Below are positions 40,710 to 48,354 of a DNA stretch of 64,000 nucleotides, one piece after another. The notes beneath the pieces are model-generated. The model was not told the DNA's origin. It was given only the letters and a program-made list of their open reading frames with translations, and searched no databases. This stretch comes from DASXUX01 sp036504595. Its GTDB lineage: Bacteria > Planctomycetota > SZUA-567 > H5-PLA8. The position numbers and the translations under genes are program-made. Position 1 is the stretch's first letter; every line of letters starts with the position of its first letter. The stretch is taken from positions 62,001 through 126,000 of the forward strand of contig DASXUX010000108.1 of assembly GCA_036504595.1 (NCBI GenBank). The letters run 5' to 3'.

Positions 40710-42850
40710 CAGCTCACCCGCACGATCTTCACTCCCTTCGGCGCCGCCGATGTTTCCTCGAATATCACTAACGTGTTCCGCTCCTTCAGCCATTCAAGCG
40801 GCAGATGATAGTACCGCTGCGTCGGCTCGCCGATTCCGCTAAGCGTCACGAATCCATGCTGCCAAGATGTCTCCGGTCCCGCGGCCGGAATCTGCGCATA
40901 CCGCCCCGCGCACTGCCCGTTCAGCCAGATCATGCCCTTGTAGAGTTCGCCAATATCGAGCGCATAGCCCGCTGCTTTCGGATCCAGCGCACCGAACTCC
41001 GCCTTCAGCCAACGCAACGGCCGAGAACTTGTCTTCAGTGCTTCCCACTTCGCAGCCGAACCAATCAGCGGATCGAACAATCGTCGCCGCTCGCCAAACA
41101 ACCCGACGTCGAGGGTCCACTCAAGTTTCGCAGGTTTTCCATCCACCAGCACCTCGCCGATCAAACCCTTCTTTTCTTCCGTCATCGGCGCATCAAGCAT
41201 CCAGTCGCCTTTGATCAGACCGAACGCCGCGACAAGCACCGTCACGCGGTTCTTTCCGGCTGCAAGCTTCACTGTGTACTCATGCTTCCAGTGCTTTGGA
41301 CAATCTTCGTCCAGTCGGTCCGGCTGCCGGCCCACGTACTGTCCGTTGACGAAAAGCATCGAAAAATCCCGCACCATCGGCAGGGTGAGCGTCGCGGTTC
41401 GAGCGCTGCGGCTGTTTAGCGTCGTCTGATACCAGCCGTAGTCCGTGAGATCGCGCGTGTATGGCAACATTGAGGCCGGAGCTGGCAGATCAACCGTTTC
41501 GCGCACGCTTTCGTCGAGGGAGTCTGGCAACGGCTCGGGAAGTTCCTTGAACTTCAGCTCGATTTTCGCCGGAATCCACCGCGCAACGCCGCCCCGCGGC
41601 CGTTCACCGTCATGGCTTGAAAATGCCAGCCGCGCCTTGCCATTCTCCTCCTGAACGATCGCCGCAGAGGCAGACAGCAGCGTGACGCTCACACCCGCCA
41701 CACTTAGCTTTTGCGTCTCGCTCGTTGAATTCACCGCCATGTACAACGCGCTCCGGTCCCCCTCTCCCCCGCGAGTGGTAGCGCCGGCCTCCGTGCCGGC
41801 CGGGATAAACTTGTAGATCGCGAGTTGTGGCAACGTCTGCTTCTCCTGCGCTTCCTTCAGAACTTCGACCTGCGGCGCGCCCGAGAGGATCAGGCGTGCG
41901 TTAGTCGCGAGCAGTGTGTGCAGTTTTCCGAGATGCCTGCCCTTCTCCGTCAACTGTCCGTACTCGTTGATCGGGGCGTCGAAGTCATAACTGGTCGTCT
42001 GCATGTACATGGCTTCGCGGCCAAAATTCGTACCGCCGAACCACATGTAATAGTTCACGCCTGTGCCGCCGGCCGCAAAGAAGCGGATCACGTTGTAGGC
42101 AAGCTCGCGAGCGTCCCGCAGATGGTGAGCGACGCCAAACGTGTCGTACCAGCCCGGCCAGTTCTCGGTCCACAGCGCCGGCTGCGAGGGGTTGTGCTTT
42201 TTGAATTCCGGTACGCGTTCGGCGACCGAGAACCCGTTCAGCGTTTCGATCGCGCCTTCCGCGGAACCCTCGCACATGATCAGCGGCACTTCCACGCCGA
42301 TTTTCGGAGCAAGCTGCACGACCCACTCCGCGTACTTCTTGCCTTCTTCGCCGTAGCGTTTGGCGACGTTGTTGTACTCGTTCTCAAGCTGCACCAGCAC
42401 GATCGGCCCGCCGCGCGTGGCCTGATACTCACCCACGCGCGCCATCAACGTCTGGCACCACTGTTCCATGTGTTTCTTGAACGGCTCATTGTTTGTGCGC
42501 GAAACCATCCCGGGCTCGTGAATCAGCCACGGCGCAAGCCCGCCAAAGTTGATCTCCGCGCACACATACGGCCCAATGCGCAGGACCACGTTCATGCCTT
42601 CGTCCTGACACGTTTGAAGAAATCGCAGCAAATCCAGCCGTCCGGTAAAATCGAACTTCCCCTTCTGGTGTTCGTGCAGGCACCAAAACACGTACGTCTC
42701 GATCGTGTTCAGCCCCGCCTCTTTGCTGGCGCGGATGATCTTCGGCCACATCTCCGGCGTGGCACGCGGGTAGTGCACTGCCCCCGAAAGCACCAGCTTC
42801 CGCTGCCCATCGATCGTGACCGCTACTCCGTCAAAGCTGACTTTAGCCAC
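40709..42850 (-). CDS. GH35 beta-galactosidase
   Basis: About 713 residues from the GTG at 42850, chosen because GGAGGGGG sits 6 nt upstream; in-frame ATGs at 42868 and 42886 would place that sequence inside the gene. GH35 features: LSGAVHYPRATPEMWPKII at the start of the barrel, NTIETYVFWCLHE, RIGPYVCAEINFGG, the acid/base VQLENEYNN, and a nucleophile block TENWPGWYDTFG. C-terminal jelly-roll domains follow. There is no signal peptide, so it is probably intracellular. Residues ~350-375 are translated from a truncated family A element joined to a family B element. A cluster of operator-like sites lies upstream. Confidence 0.88.
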   Translation of the reverse strand: MAKVSFDGVAVTIDGQRKLVLSGAVHYPRATPEMWPKIIRASKEAGLNTIETYVFWCLHEHQKGKFDFTGRLDLLRFLQTCQDEGMNVVLRIGPYVCAEINFGGLAPWLIHEPGMVSRTNNEPFKKHMEQWCQTLMARVGEYQATRGGPIVLVQLENEYNNVAKRYGEEGKKYAEWVVQLAPKIGVEVPLIMCEGSAEGAIETLNGFSVAERVPEFKKHNPSQPALWTENWPGWYDTFGVAHHLRDARELAYNVIRFFAAGGTGVNYYMWFGGTNFGREAMYMQTTSYDFDAPINEYGQLTEKGRHLGKLHTLLATNARLILSGAPQVEVLKEAQEKQTLPQLAIYKFIPAGTEAGATTRGGEGDRSALYMAVNSTSETQKLSVAGVSVTLLSASAAIVQEENGKARLAFSSHDGERPRGGVARWIPAKIELKFKELPEPLPDSLDESVRETVDLPAPASMLPYTRDLTDYGWYQTTLNSRSARTATLTLPMVRDFSMLFVNGQYVGRQPDRLDEDCPKHWKHEYTVKLAAGKNRVTVLVAAFGLIKGDWMLDAPMTEEKKGLIGEVLVDGKPAKLEWTLDVGLFGERRRLFDPLIGSAAKWEALKTSSRPLRWLKAEFGALDPKAAGYALDIGELYKGMIWLNGQCAGRYAQIPAAGPETSWQHGFVTLSGIGEPTQRYYHLPLEWLKERNTLVIFEETSAAPKGVKIVRVS
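41751..41801 (-). repeat. Composite repeat: half of family A joined to family B, in frame
   Basis: The left arm and loop of family A (41751-41775) run directly into a complete family B core (41776-41801). The right arm of A is absent. It is read through in frame by the GH35 gene. Confidence 0.75.
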
Positions 42851-43187
42851 CGATTCCCCCTCCAGCATCCATGTAATAAAATGCACCTGTGTGCAATCCG
42901 CTGCTTTCCGCCCCGCTCTTCAGGTTCTTCGCCTGTAAAAAAGTGCACATGTGGTGATTCCAACCCTGCCCGTTTACTAAACGTTTGTCCAGAAGTGCAC
43001 CGTGCGTCGTTTCCCTTCGATGTCCGGAACGTCCGTGGCGGTGGGTCGCCCCGCTTATTTTGTCCAGAAGTGCACATGTGCAGAGCCCAAGACTTCTCCG
43101 CCCTCTCTATTTCTCCTCTATTATATACGCTAGACCCGCGCCTTTCTTACGAACAATCTTCGGTTTTTCTTACCCTTTTTTACTTGG
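42851..43187. promoter_or_regulatory. Regulatory region with four TGCAC-type sites upstream of GH35
   Basis: 337 bp without a supported gene. Sites: TGCACCTGTGTGCA (42882-42895), TGCACATGTGG (42944-42954), TGCACCGTGCG (42996-43006) and the perfect palindrome TGCACATGTGCA (43071-43082). Two are embedded in a longer direct repeat, TTTGTCCAGAAGTGCAC (42984-43000 and 43059-43075). A separate palindrome, CGTTTACTAAACG (42971-42983), resembles LacI/GalR-type operators. Near the activase stop the sequence becomes A/T-rich (TATTATATACG, 43118-43128). An 84-codon open frame here (43077-42823) is probably not a gene. Confidence 0.55.
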
Positions 43188-44168
43188 CTAGCCTGCCGCT
43201 CTATTCATGACCTTCACGCCCAGCCGCGCAAAGTCCGCTATCCACTCTGCCACGTTCGCTAGTGACTGTTCACTGATCACTGGCAACTGCCTGTCCATCC
43301 CCAACCGCTCCAACTTCCCCTCACCCAAAGCGTGATACGGCATCAGTTCCACTCCGCGCAAATGCGGCAGCGTCTTTATCAACTCAGCCGCCTTCGCAAA
43401 GTGTTCCGCCCGGGCGTTGAGTCCCGGAATCAGCGGCAGCCGCAACCGTACGCCAAAGCCCGCATCATGCAGCCGCCGCAGATTCCGCAGGATGGAGTCC
43501 AGCGGCACTCCCGTGAACTCCACGTGCCGCGCGTCGTCCGTCTCTTTCAGATCAAATAGAAACAAATCGGTGTGCGCAGCAATGCGCTCCAGCGGCGCGT
43601 ACTCACCAAATCCGCACGTCTCGACGCAGCAATGAATCCCCGCTGCTTTCGCACGCCGCAGCAGTTCCGCCGTGAACTCCGCCTGCATCAGCGGCTCGCC
43701 GCCCGAAACCGTCAGCCCGCCGCCGGAACTTTCATAAAAAACGCGGTCCGCCAACGCCTCGCGCAACGCCTCGCCGACCGTGATCTCTCGCCCCACCACT
43801 TCCAACGCGCCCGCGTAGCATTCCTCCGTGCAGGAGCCGCACACGCCGCAGCGTGAGCGGTCCAGCATATGCGCGCCGCCTTCCTGCAATTTTTCAGTCG
43901 CAGACAAATCTCCCGAACCCTGAACCCCGAACCCTGAACCCTGAACTTTCTGGTGAGCCTCCCGCGGGCAAACCCGAAAGCAGTAGCCGCATCCCATGCA
44001 GTGTCGCGAATTAAACGAAAGCTGCGGCCCGCTGCTCATCCCTTCCGGATTGTGGCACCACCGGCAGCGCAGAGGACAGCCTTTGAGAAAAATAGTCGTG
44101 CGAATTCCCGGCCCGTCGTGAATCGAAAACCGCTGAATATTGAAAATCCGCCCGAGTAACTCGCCCAC
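43188..44168 (-). CDS. Glycyl-radical enzyme activating protein (PflA-like radical SAM)
   Basis: 326 residues from a GTG at 44168, with GAGGG about 6 nt upstream. IFNIQRFSIHDGPGIRTTIFLKGCPLRCRWC contains the family opening and the CxxxCxxC radical-SAM cluster site. Two further clusters are indicated by CMGCGYCFRVCP and CGVCGSCTEECYAGAL. GGGLTVSGGEPLMQ is the SAM-binding GGEP block. Such enzymes abstract hydrogen to create the glycyl radical on a partner enzyme, but no glycyl-radical enzyme is encoded in this window. Residues ~74-86 (VQGSGFGVQGSG) are a translated heptameric repeat placed between cluster motifs. Confidence 0.88.
   Translation of the reverse strand: MGELLGRIFNIQRFSIHDGPGIRTTIFLKGCPLRCRWCHNPEGMSSGPQLSFNSRHCMGCGYCFRVCPREAHQKVQGSGFGVQGSGDLSATEKLQEGGAHMLDRSRCGVCGSCTEECYAGALEVVGREITVGEALREALADRVFYESSGGGLTVSGGEPLMQAEFTAELLRRAKAAGIHCCVETCGFGEYAPLERIAAHTDLFLFDLKETDDARHVEFTGVPLDSILRNLRRLHDAGFGVRLRLPLIPGLNARAEHFAKAAELIKTLPHLRGVELMPYHALGEGKLERLGMDRQLPVISEQSLANVAEWIADFARLGVKVMNRAAG
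43912..43947 (-). repeat. Heptameric tandem repeat (TGAACCC/CGAACCC), in frame
   Basis: Five 7-nt units translated within the ferredoxin-like insert of the activase; the peptide repeats every seven residues. Confidence 0.8.
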
Positions 44169-44349
44169 GCCCCGCCCTCATCTGGTCCACGCGTGAGAGC
44201 AGCATACGTCGCGAGCACACCGCGTCTATTCCATCCGCGCCTCTGTACCGCAGGCCTCCGGCCTGCATCCATCTCAAGGAGGGTGCCACCGACCGACGCG
44301 GCCGTTTGCGCCGGTCCGTGCCCGGTTTCCGGCACGCGGGTAGCTGCAA
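44169..44349. repeat. Intergenic palindromes (GCAGGCCTCCGGCCTGC and neighbours)
   Basis: The gap upstream of the activase holds GCAGGCCTCCGGCCTGC (44250-44266), a 7-bp stem with a short loop. A degenerate second palindrome around 44318-44340 (GTGCCCGGTTTCCGGCAC) follows. No gene is apparent. Confidence 0.5.
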
Positions 44350-45165
44350 TTACTTCTCAGGCTTACCGAGCGCCCGAGCGACCAGAATGTCGAGCGGCTT
44401 CTTCGACGCTGGCGCGTTCGTTGTCTTCCACGTCTTTACGGATGCCGCAATGCGCTTCGCATACTCGATGTATCCATTTTGGTCGTCAGACTTCCATCTG
44501 ACTGTAAACATCAGTGTCGGGTGCTTGGACTTATCAACGAACAGGTCCGCCTTGTAACGAAACATCATTCCGCGCTTCCAGAGCCCCGTACCGTCCTTGA
44601 GATTCGATTCGATCAGCGCATTGACAGCCGAAGAAACAGCGTCATCCATTCCTCCGCGGTCCATGAGCAGCAATTCTTTGGGCCAGTACGAGAACAAAAT
44701 CTCACACAACGCCGCCTTCTCGTCCGTGCTAATTCGCGTCGTGGAACGGTTCAACCTGACGATGCAGGACATAAACTCCGTAGCCTCCGCCTTCAACTCC
44801 GGCATCAGTTGCGGAACGAAAATGAAGGTTGCTTCGCCATTATCAGCATCGACGGCAATCGCAGGCACGCCTTGTCTAAATGAGGCTTTGTCAGCAGCAA
44901 AGCGCGTAAACCAATCCCGCATCCATCCATCAGCAAGCGTTTCGTCTGGACCTTTGGAGAGATCGAGCCGGAACTGGTCCCCTGCCTCCTTGGATGTTGA
45001 CTGCGGAGTCGCCGCAGGCGTCTTCATCCGGTTCTGAAAATCTGCATCTTCGGTCTGCGGCAACCGCGCATCTTCCGGCGGCGGTGGTGGCTTTACCGGC
45101 TTTTCGTCTTCAGCGTGACCGGCGATCGCCAAGGCGATCACCATAACGAGCGGAGCGCGATTCAT
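44350..45165 (-). CDS. Secreted protein of unknown function
   Basis: 271 residues with a signal peptide (MNRAPLVMVIALAIAGHAED). A Pro-rich linker (EKPVKPPPPPED) precedes a mixed alpha/beta domain (SFRQGVPAIAVDADNGEATFIFVPQ, HPTLMFTVRWKSDDQNGYIEYA). I recognise no family and no catalytic motif. The gap to the next gene upstream holds a heptameric repeat and a 15-codon hydrophobic open frame that I do not count as a gene. The ATG follows a weak ribosome-binding site. Confidence 0.6.
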   Translation of the reverse strand: MNRAPLVMVIALAIAGHAEDEKPVKPPPPPEDARLPQTEDADFQNRMKTPAATPQSTSKEAGDQFRLDLSKGPDETLADGWMRDWFTRFAADKASFRQGVPAIAVDADNGEATFIFVPQLMPELKAEATEFMSCIVRLNRSTTRISTDEKAALCEILFSYWPKELLLMDRGGMDDAVSSAVNALIESNLKDGTGLWKRGMMFRYKADLFVDKSKHPTLMFTVRWKSDDQNGYIEYAKRIAASVKTWKTTNAPASKKPLDILVARALGKPEK

Positions 45166-45342
45166 AGCTGTCCTCTGTTTCAGTTATCGTTTCCCGAACA
45201 GGTAGCCCACGAAAAGAGCAATGAAAGGCATCGGGCTCCCGCAAATCTATTCACAATGCAGCGTTGTCTACGTTCGTTTGATCTTGCTCCCTTATCTCGC
45301 TTCTTGCGGTATGCAAGCACTGATTCCTCTGAGCCGGACAAC

Positions 45343-45379
45343 GCGAACCATGAACAATGGACTATCAACCCTGAACCAG
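45343..45379. repeat. Heptameric tandem repeat (GAACCAT/CAACCCT)
   Basis: Five degenerate 7-nt units that overlap the 3' end of folK and its stop codon. Confidence 0.55.
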
Positions 45380-45985
45380 CACTGCGCGCAACTCCCGCGT
45401 GAACTCCCCCAACTCTTCTATCCCCTCGCGCTGCTTGCTGATCGCCAGCCCCCCGAGTTTCTCCCCCGTGTCCGGCAGCACCAATTCCGGCGCAATCTCC
45501 GCCAGCGGCACCGCCACAAACGCTCGCCGCCGAATATCCGGATGCGGCAGCCGCAAATCGGGTTCGCCGCTCACTACATCACCATAGAGAACCAGATCGA
45601 GATCAATCGTCCGCGCCGCAAACTTGTCCGCCGTGCGCGTCCGCCCCAGCGCCGTCTCTATCGGCCCGAGCACCCCGTCTTTCAGTTCGCGCGCCGTCAG
45701 TTCCGTCTCAATCTCAAACACCCCATTTACAAACGCCGACGCATGAACATCTATCTTGCCGTCGCTGCCGACGGCCAACGTTCGATAGAAGGGCGAAACA
45801 CCCACCACCCGCACGCGGTCTTTCAGCCGCCGCAGCGCCTCGCAGATATTCCGCTCCGGCTCAATGTTTGAACCTACCGCAATAAACGCCCACACCTTCT
45901 CTTTCTCCCCCTCTCCCCTTCTCCCACTCTCCCCTTCCGTCCGTTCTCCGCGCCCCCTCAGCGTCTCTGCGGTGAACCGGGTCAT
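45365..45985 (-). CDS. folK: 2-amino-4-hydroxy-6-hydroxymethyldihydropteridine pyrophosphokinase (HPPK)
   Basis: 206 residues from the ATG at 45985, which overlaps the folB stop as ATGA. The enzyme transfers pyrophosphate from ATP to the pterin in folate synthesis. Signatures: FIAVGSNIEPERNI at the start of the fold, VSPFYRT, and FAARTIDLDLVLYGD (the RTIDLDLL metal-binding block), then LPHPDIRRRAFVAVPLAEI. The N-terminal ~30 residues, before VWAFIAVGSN, are encoded entirely by repeats: a GGTTCACCGCAGAGACGC-type element and a purine-rich heptameric repeat. A GTG at 45895 could be the working start, with the purine-rich repeat serving as ribosome-binding site. Confidence 0.9.
   Translation of the reverse strand: MTRFTAETLRGRGERTEGESGRRGEGEKEKVWAFIAVGSNIEPERNICEALRRLKDRVRVVGVSPFYRTLAVGSDGKIDVHASAFVNGVFEIETELTARELKDGVLGPIETALGRTRTADKFAARTIDLDLVLYGDVVSGEPDLRLPHPDIRRRAFVAVPLAEIAPELVLPDTGEKLGGLAISKQREGIEELGEFTRELRAVLVQG
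45897..45980 (-). repeat. Two adjacent repeats forming the folK N-terminal extension
   Basis: 45899-45938 is a pyrimidine-rich heptameric repeat (TCTCCCC, TTCTCCC). 45939-45980 is a CCGCAGAGACGC/GCGCGGAGAA-type interspersed repeat, also seen in another form at 53015-53066. Confidence 0.65.
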
Positions 45986-46347
45986 CGACTCCGAAAAATC
46001 TCCACCCCCACACTCTTCGCAAACCGCAGCGCCCCCGGCTTGTCCACGCGAACCTGAACCTTCTGCACCCGCGTTTCAGCCAGACAAATCTCCGCAATCC
46101 GCTCCGCCATCCGCTCAACCAGCAGAAACGCCGAAGCCTCCACCATCGCGATCACGTTCTTCTTCACCCGCTTGTAATCCACGCTCGCATCCAAATTGTC
46201 AGACGTCCCCGCCTCGCGCAGATCCGTGAACATCGAAATATTGATGATCACATCCTGCTTCTCGCGCCGCTCGTCCGGATAAAGCCCAATAACGCAGCGC
46301 AACGCCAGGTCACGAATGAATATTCGGTCAAGCTGTGAATCGGACAT
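45982..46347 (-). CDS. folB: Dihydroneopterin aldolase
   Basis: 121 residues from the ATG at 46347, chosen because GGAGGT lies 7 nt upstream; an ATG at 46362 would swallow that site. Typical length for FolB (~120). Features: DRIFIRDLALRCVIGLYPDERREKQDVIINI (the GxxxxERxxxQ block), SVDYKRVKKNVIAMVEASAFLLVERMAERIA, and the C-terminal VRVDKPGALRFAKSVGVEI with the KPxA motif. It converts 7,8-dihydroneopterin to the HPPK substrate and lies in order with folK, with which it overlaps by 4 nt. Confidence 0.93.
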   Translation of the reverse strand: MSDSQLDRIFIRDLALRCVIGLYPDERREKQDVIINISMFTDLREAGTSDNLDASVDYKRVKKNVIAMVEASAFLLVERMAERIAEICLAETRVQKVQVRVDKPGALRFAKSVGVEIFRSR

Positions 46348-46386
46348 TGAATCCACCTCCATAAGTCTGCGAGTTGCCCGCGCTGT

Positions 46387-46442
46387 TCTCCCCTCCCCTC
46401 GTAGGGGAGGGGCCGGGGGAGAGGTCTGCGGCAGCGCCGCAA
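46387..46442. repeat. Family A-related palindrome, intergenic
   Basis: CTCCCCTCCCCTCGTAGGGG with its pairing arm GGGGAGGGGCC, followed by GGTCTGCGGCAGCGCCGCAA. It lies between folB and the FolM-like gene. The same GCGGCAGCGCCGCAA end occurs near 50440. Confidence 0.7.
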
Positions 46443-46449
46443 GATTCCA

Positions 46450-47316
46450 TCATCCCACCTGCATCAAATGCCACCCGCTATCCACAAAAATCACCTGCCC
46501 CGTCACAAAACGATTGTGCAGCAAAAACAAAATCGCATCGCCAATCTCGTCGAGCCCGCCCGTTCGTTTCAGCGGCAGCTTCTGCGCCAGCCGCTTGAAG
46601 TACTCTGCGTCCGTGCCACTCGGCGCGATCGCAGCCCCCGGAGCCACGCCGTTCACGCGAATCACCGGCGCCAGCTCGATCGCCGCAAGCTGCGTAAACA
46701 TATTCAACGCCCGCTTGGCCAAGTTGTACGAAACATGCTGGTGCTGCTGTCGCGTAATCGTCGTATCGAGAAAATTGACAATCGCCGGCAGCGACCCTTC
46801 GCTCCATAGCTCACGAGGCCGCTCCGGCTCCCCTCTCCCCCGCGAACTAGCCCCCGGCTTCAGCCGGGTGGATGGGTTGGGGGTGAGGGGGCGACCCCGT
46901 CCGCCCGCCAGCCCATACTGCCGCGCAAACGCACGCATAAGCTGCAACGGCGCGATCGCGTTTACCTGTAGCGCCGCCTGCATCTGCTCCGGCGAAAAAT
47001 TCGCCAGCCGATCCGTCGGAAAACTCGACGCATTGTTGATCAGAACATCGATGGGCCGCCCGCAAGCTTTCCGAGCATCCCCAATCAGCGCCTCAGCCTC
47101 GCGAGGACGCGAGAGGTCCGCCCGCACCGTGTACGCATCCACTCCATGCGCTCGAATTTCCTTCGCCGCCGACTGAGCTTCCCTGAAGGAGCGATGGTAG
47201 TGAACAACCACGTCCAAGCCGTGTTGCGCCAGCCTCAACGCCACGTGCCGCCCCACTCGCTGAGCTGCCCCCGTAATAAGCGCCACCGGCCGCTCTCTCG
47301 ATGCCCGTTGTCCCAT
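46450..47316 (-). CDS. FolM/pteridine-reductase-like short-chain dehydrogenase
   Basis: 288 residues from the ATG at 47316; the frame is open to 47526 but the added part is repeat-derived. Core: VALITGAAQRVGRHVALRLAQHG (NADPH motif TGAAQRVG), VVVHYHRSFREA, NNASSF (NNAS motif), and YNLAKRAL (YxxxK). The HY(H)-S block and NNASSF resemble pteridine reductase and FolM. The gene heads a folB-folK cluster, so a dihydropterin/dihydrofolate reductase role is likely. Residues ~142-164 (PLTPNPSTRLKPGASS and on) come from a nested repeat, inserted in the loop before the catalytic Ser/Tyr region. Confidence 0.8.
   Translation of the reverse strand: MGQRASRERPVALITGAAQRVGRHVALRLAQHGLDVVVHYHRSFREAQSAAKEIRAHGVDAYTVRADLSRPREAEALIGDARKACGRPIDVLINNASSFPTDRLANFSPEQMQAALQVNAIAPLQLMRAFARQYGLAGGRGRPLTPNPSTRLKPGASSRGRGEPERPRELWSEGSLPAIVNFLDTTITRQQHQHVSYNLAKRALNMFTQLAAIELAPVIRVNGVAPGAAIAPSGTDAEYFKRLAQKLPLKRTGGLDEIGDAILFLLHNRFVTGQVIFVDSGWHLMQVG
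46824..46892 (-). repeat. Nested palindromes: family C inside family A, in frame
   Basis: Left arm and loop of A (46824-46845), then CTAGCCCCCGGCTTCAGCCG and its end (46846-46874, a separate CCCGGCT/AGCCGGG hairpin), then the A tail GGTTGGGGGTGAGGGGGC (46875-46892). The right arm of A is lost. The whole unit is 69 bp, a multiple of three, and stays open in the SDR gene. Confidence 0.8.
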
Positions 47317-47337
47317 TATCTTCTTCTCCCATCGGCA

Positions 47338-47400
47338 CCCCGGCTCCCCCTTCCCTTCGAGGGAAGGGGGCTGGGGGGTTAGGTTTGCGGCAGCACCACC
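47338..47400. repeat. Family A-like palindrome, intergenic
   Basis: CCCCCTTCCCTTCGAGGGAA and its arm (47345-47370), followed by GGGGGGTTAGGTTTGCGGCAG. A close copy is inside the GlcD-GlcF fusion gene (51208-51252). Confidence 0.75.
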
Positions 47401-47504
47401 GTTTCCATTGGACCCGACTCGCCCCAGTGCTACAATTTCGCGCCGAATCGGGCGGAATGTCCGCCGCAACCAGTATGTCATGAGAGAGGGAAAGGGCAAT
47501 CGGC

Positions 47505-48353
47505 ATGGAGTACTTCCCGCGCACAACCGTAGAGAACGTGTCCGTCTCCCGCATGCTCATCGGGATCAACTGGTTTCTCGGATACTCTCACACCAGCGCC
47601 GCAAAAGATGCTTTCATCCGAGAGTATCAGACGCGCGAGCGCCTCGGCGAAATCCTGAAGACCTTCATGAAAGCCGGCGTAGACACCGTCTACGGCATAC
47701 GCCCAGAATCTCCGCACCTCCTCGCCGCGATCCAGGACGCCGAACAGGCCACTGGCCGCAAAGCCATCACCATCGCCTTGCCCACGTTCGATACCTCCGA
47801 CACGCCGCAAGCCTGGGACGCCAACGCGCGCATGTGCGACGCGCAGGCCAAGATCGGCGCGACCTTCTGCCTGCCGCATCAGGCAACGACCGACGCCTGG
47901 ATGAACCGCATCACGCGCAAGATCACGCACATGGACCGCCTCGTGAAACTCATCCGCGAACGCGGCATGGTCCCCGGCCTTTCCACGCACACACCCGAAG
48001 TGCCTGTTTATGCCGATGAATCCGGACTCGACGTCGCAACCTACATCCAGATCTACAATCCGCTCGGTTTCCTGATGCAAATCGAAATCGACTGGGTGCA
48101 TCGCATGATCTGGAACTGCAAGAAGCCCGTCATTGTGATTAAGCCCATGGCCGCCGGCCGCTGCCTGCCCATCGTCGGCCTCGGCTTCGTCTGGGGAACG
48201 ATCCGCGATCAAGACATGGTCTGCGTCGGCACCATGCTGCCCGATGAAGCGAAGGAGCTCGTTGAAATCTCCACAGCGCTACTCGAACGCCGCAAGTCCG
48301 GCGTCGTCTTGCAGCGAACCCGCAGCAAGGAGTCCGTCGAACTAAAGAAATAA
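47505..48353 (+). CDS. TIM-barrel-like protein of unknown function
   Basis: 282 residues with AAAGGG upstream of the ATG. It has alternating strand and helix segments: KAITIALPTFD, KIGATFCLPHQATTDAW, RERGMVPGLSTHTPEV, KPVIVIKPMAAGRCLP, QDMVCVGTMLPDEAKELVEIS. These end-of-strand polar residues resemble a (beta/alpha)8 barrel of aldolase or aldo-keto-reductase type, but no family motif is clear. No signal peptide. It is followed by a flavoprotein fusion gene on the same strand with an inverted heptameric repeat between them. Confidence 0.6.
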   Translation: MEYFPRTTVENVSVSRMLIGINWFLGYSHTSAAKDAFIREYQTRERLGEILKTFMKAGVDTVYGIRPESPHLLAAIQDAEQATGRKAITIALPTFDTSDTPQAWDANARMCDAQAKIGATFCLPHQATTDAWMNRITRKITHMDRLVKLIRERGMVPGLSTHTPEVPVYADESGLDVATYIQIYNPLGFLMQIEIDWVHRMIWNCKKPVIVIKPMAAGRCLPIVGLGFVWGTIRDQDMVCVGTMLPDEAKELVEISTALLERRKSGVVLQRTRSKESVELKK

Positions 48354-48354
48354 C

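Noticed and set aside
42823..43077. 84-codon open frame upstream of the GH35 gene
   Set aside because: Its repeated CTSGQ peptides are just the translation of the repeated operator-like DNA sites; it overlaps the GH35 start and lacks a ribosome-binding site.
45186..45230. 15-codon hydrophobic open frame (MPFIALFVGYLFGKR)
   Set aside because: It has a GGAG upstream, but the length is too short to support a gene without expression or conservation data.
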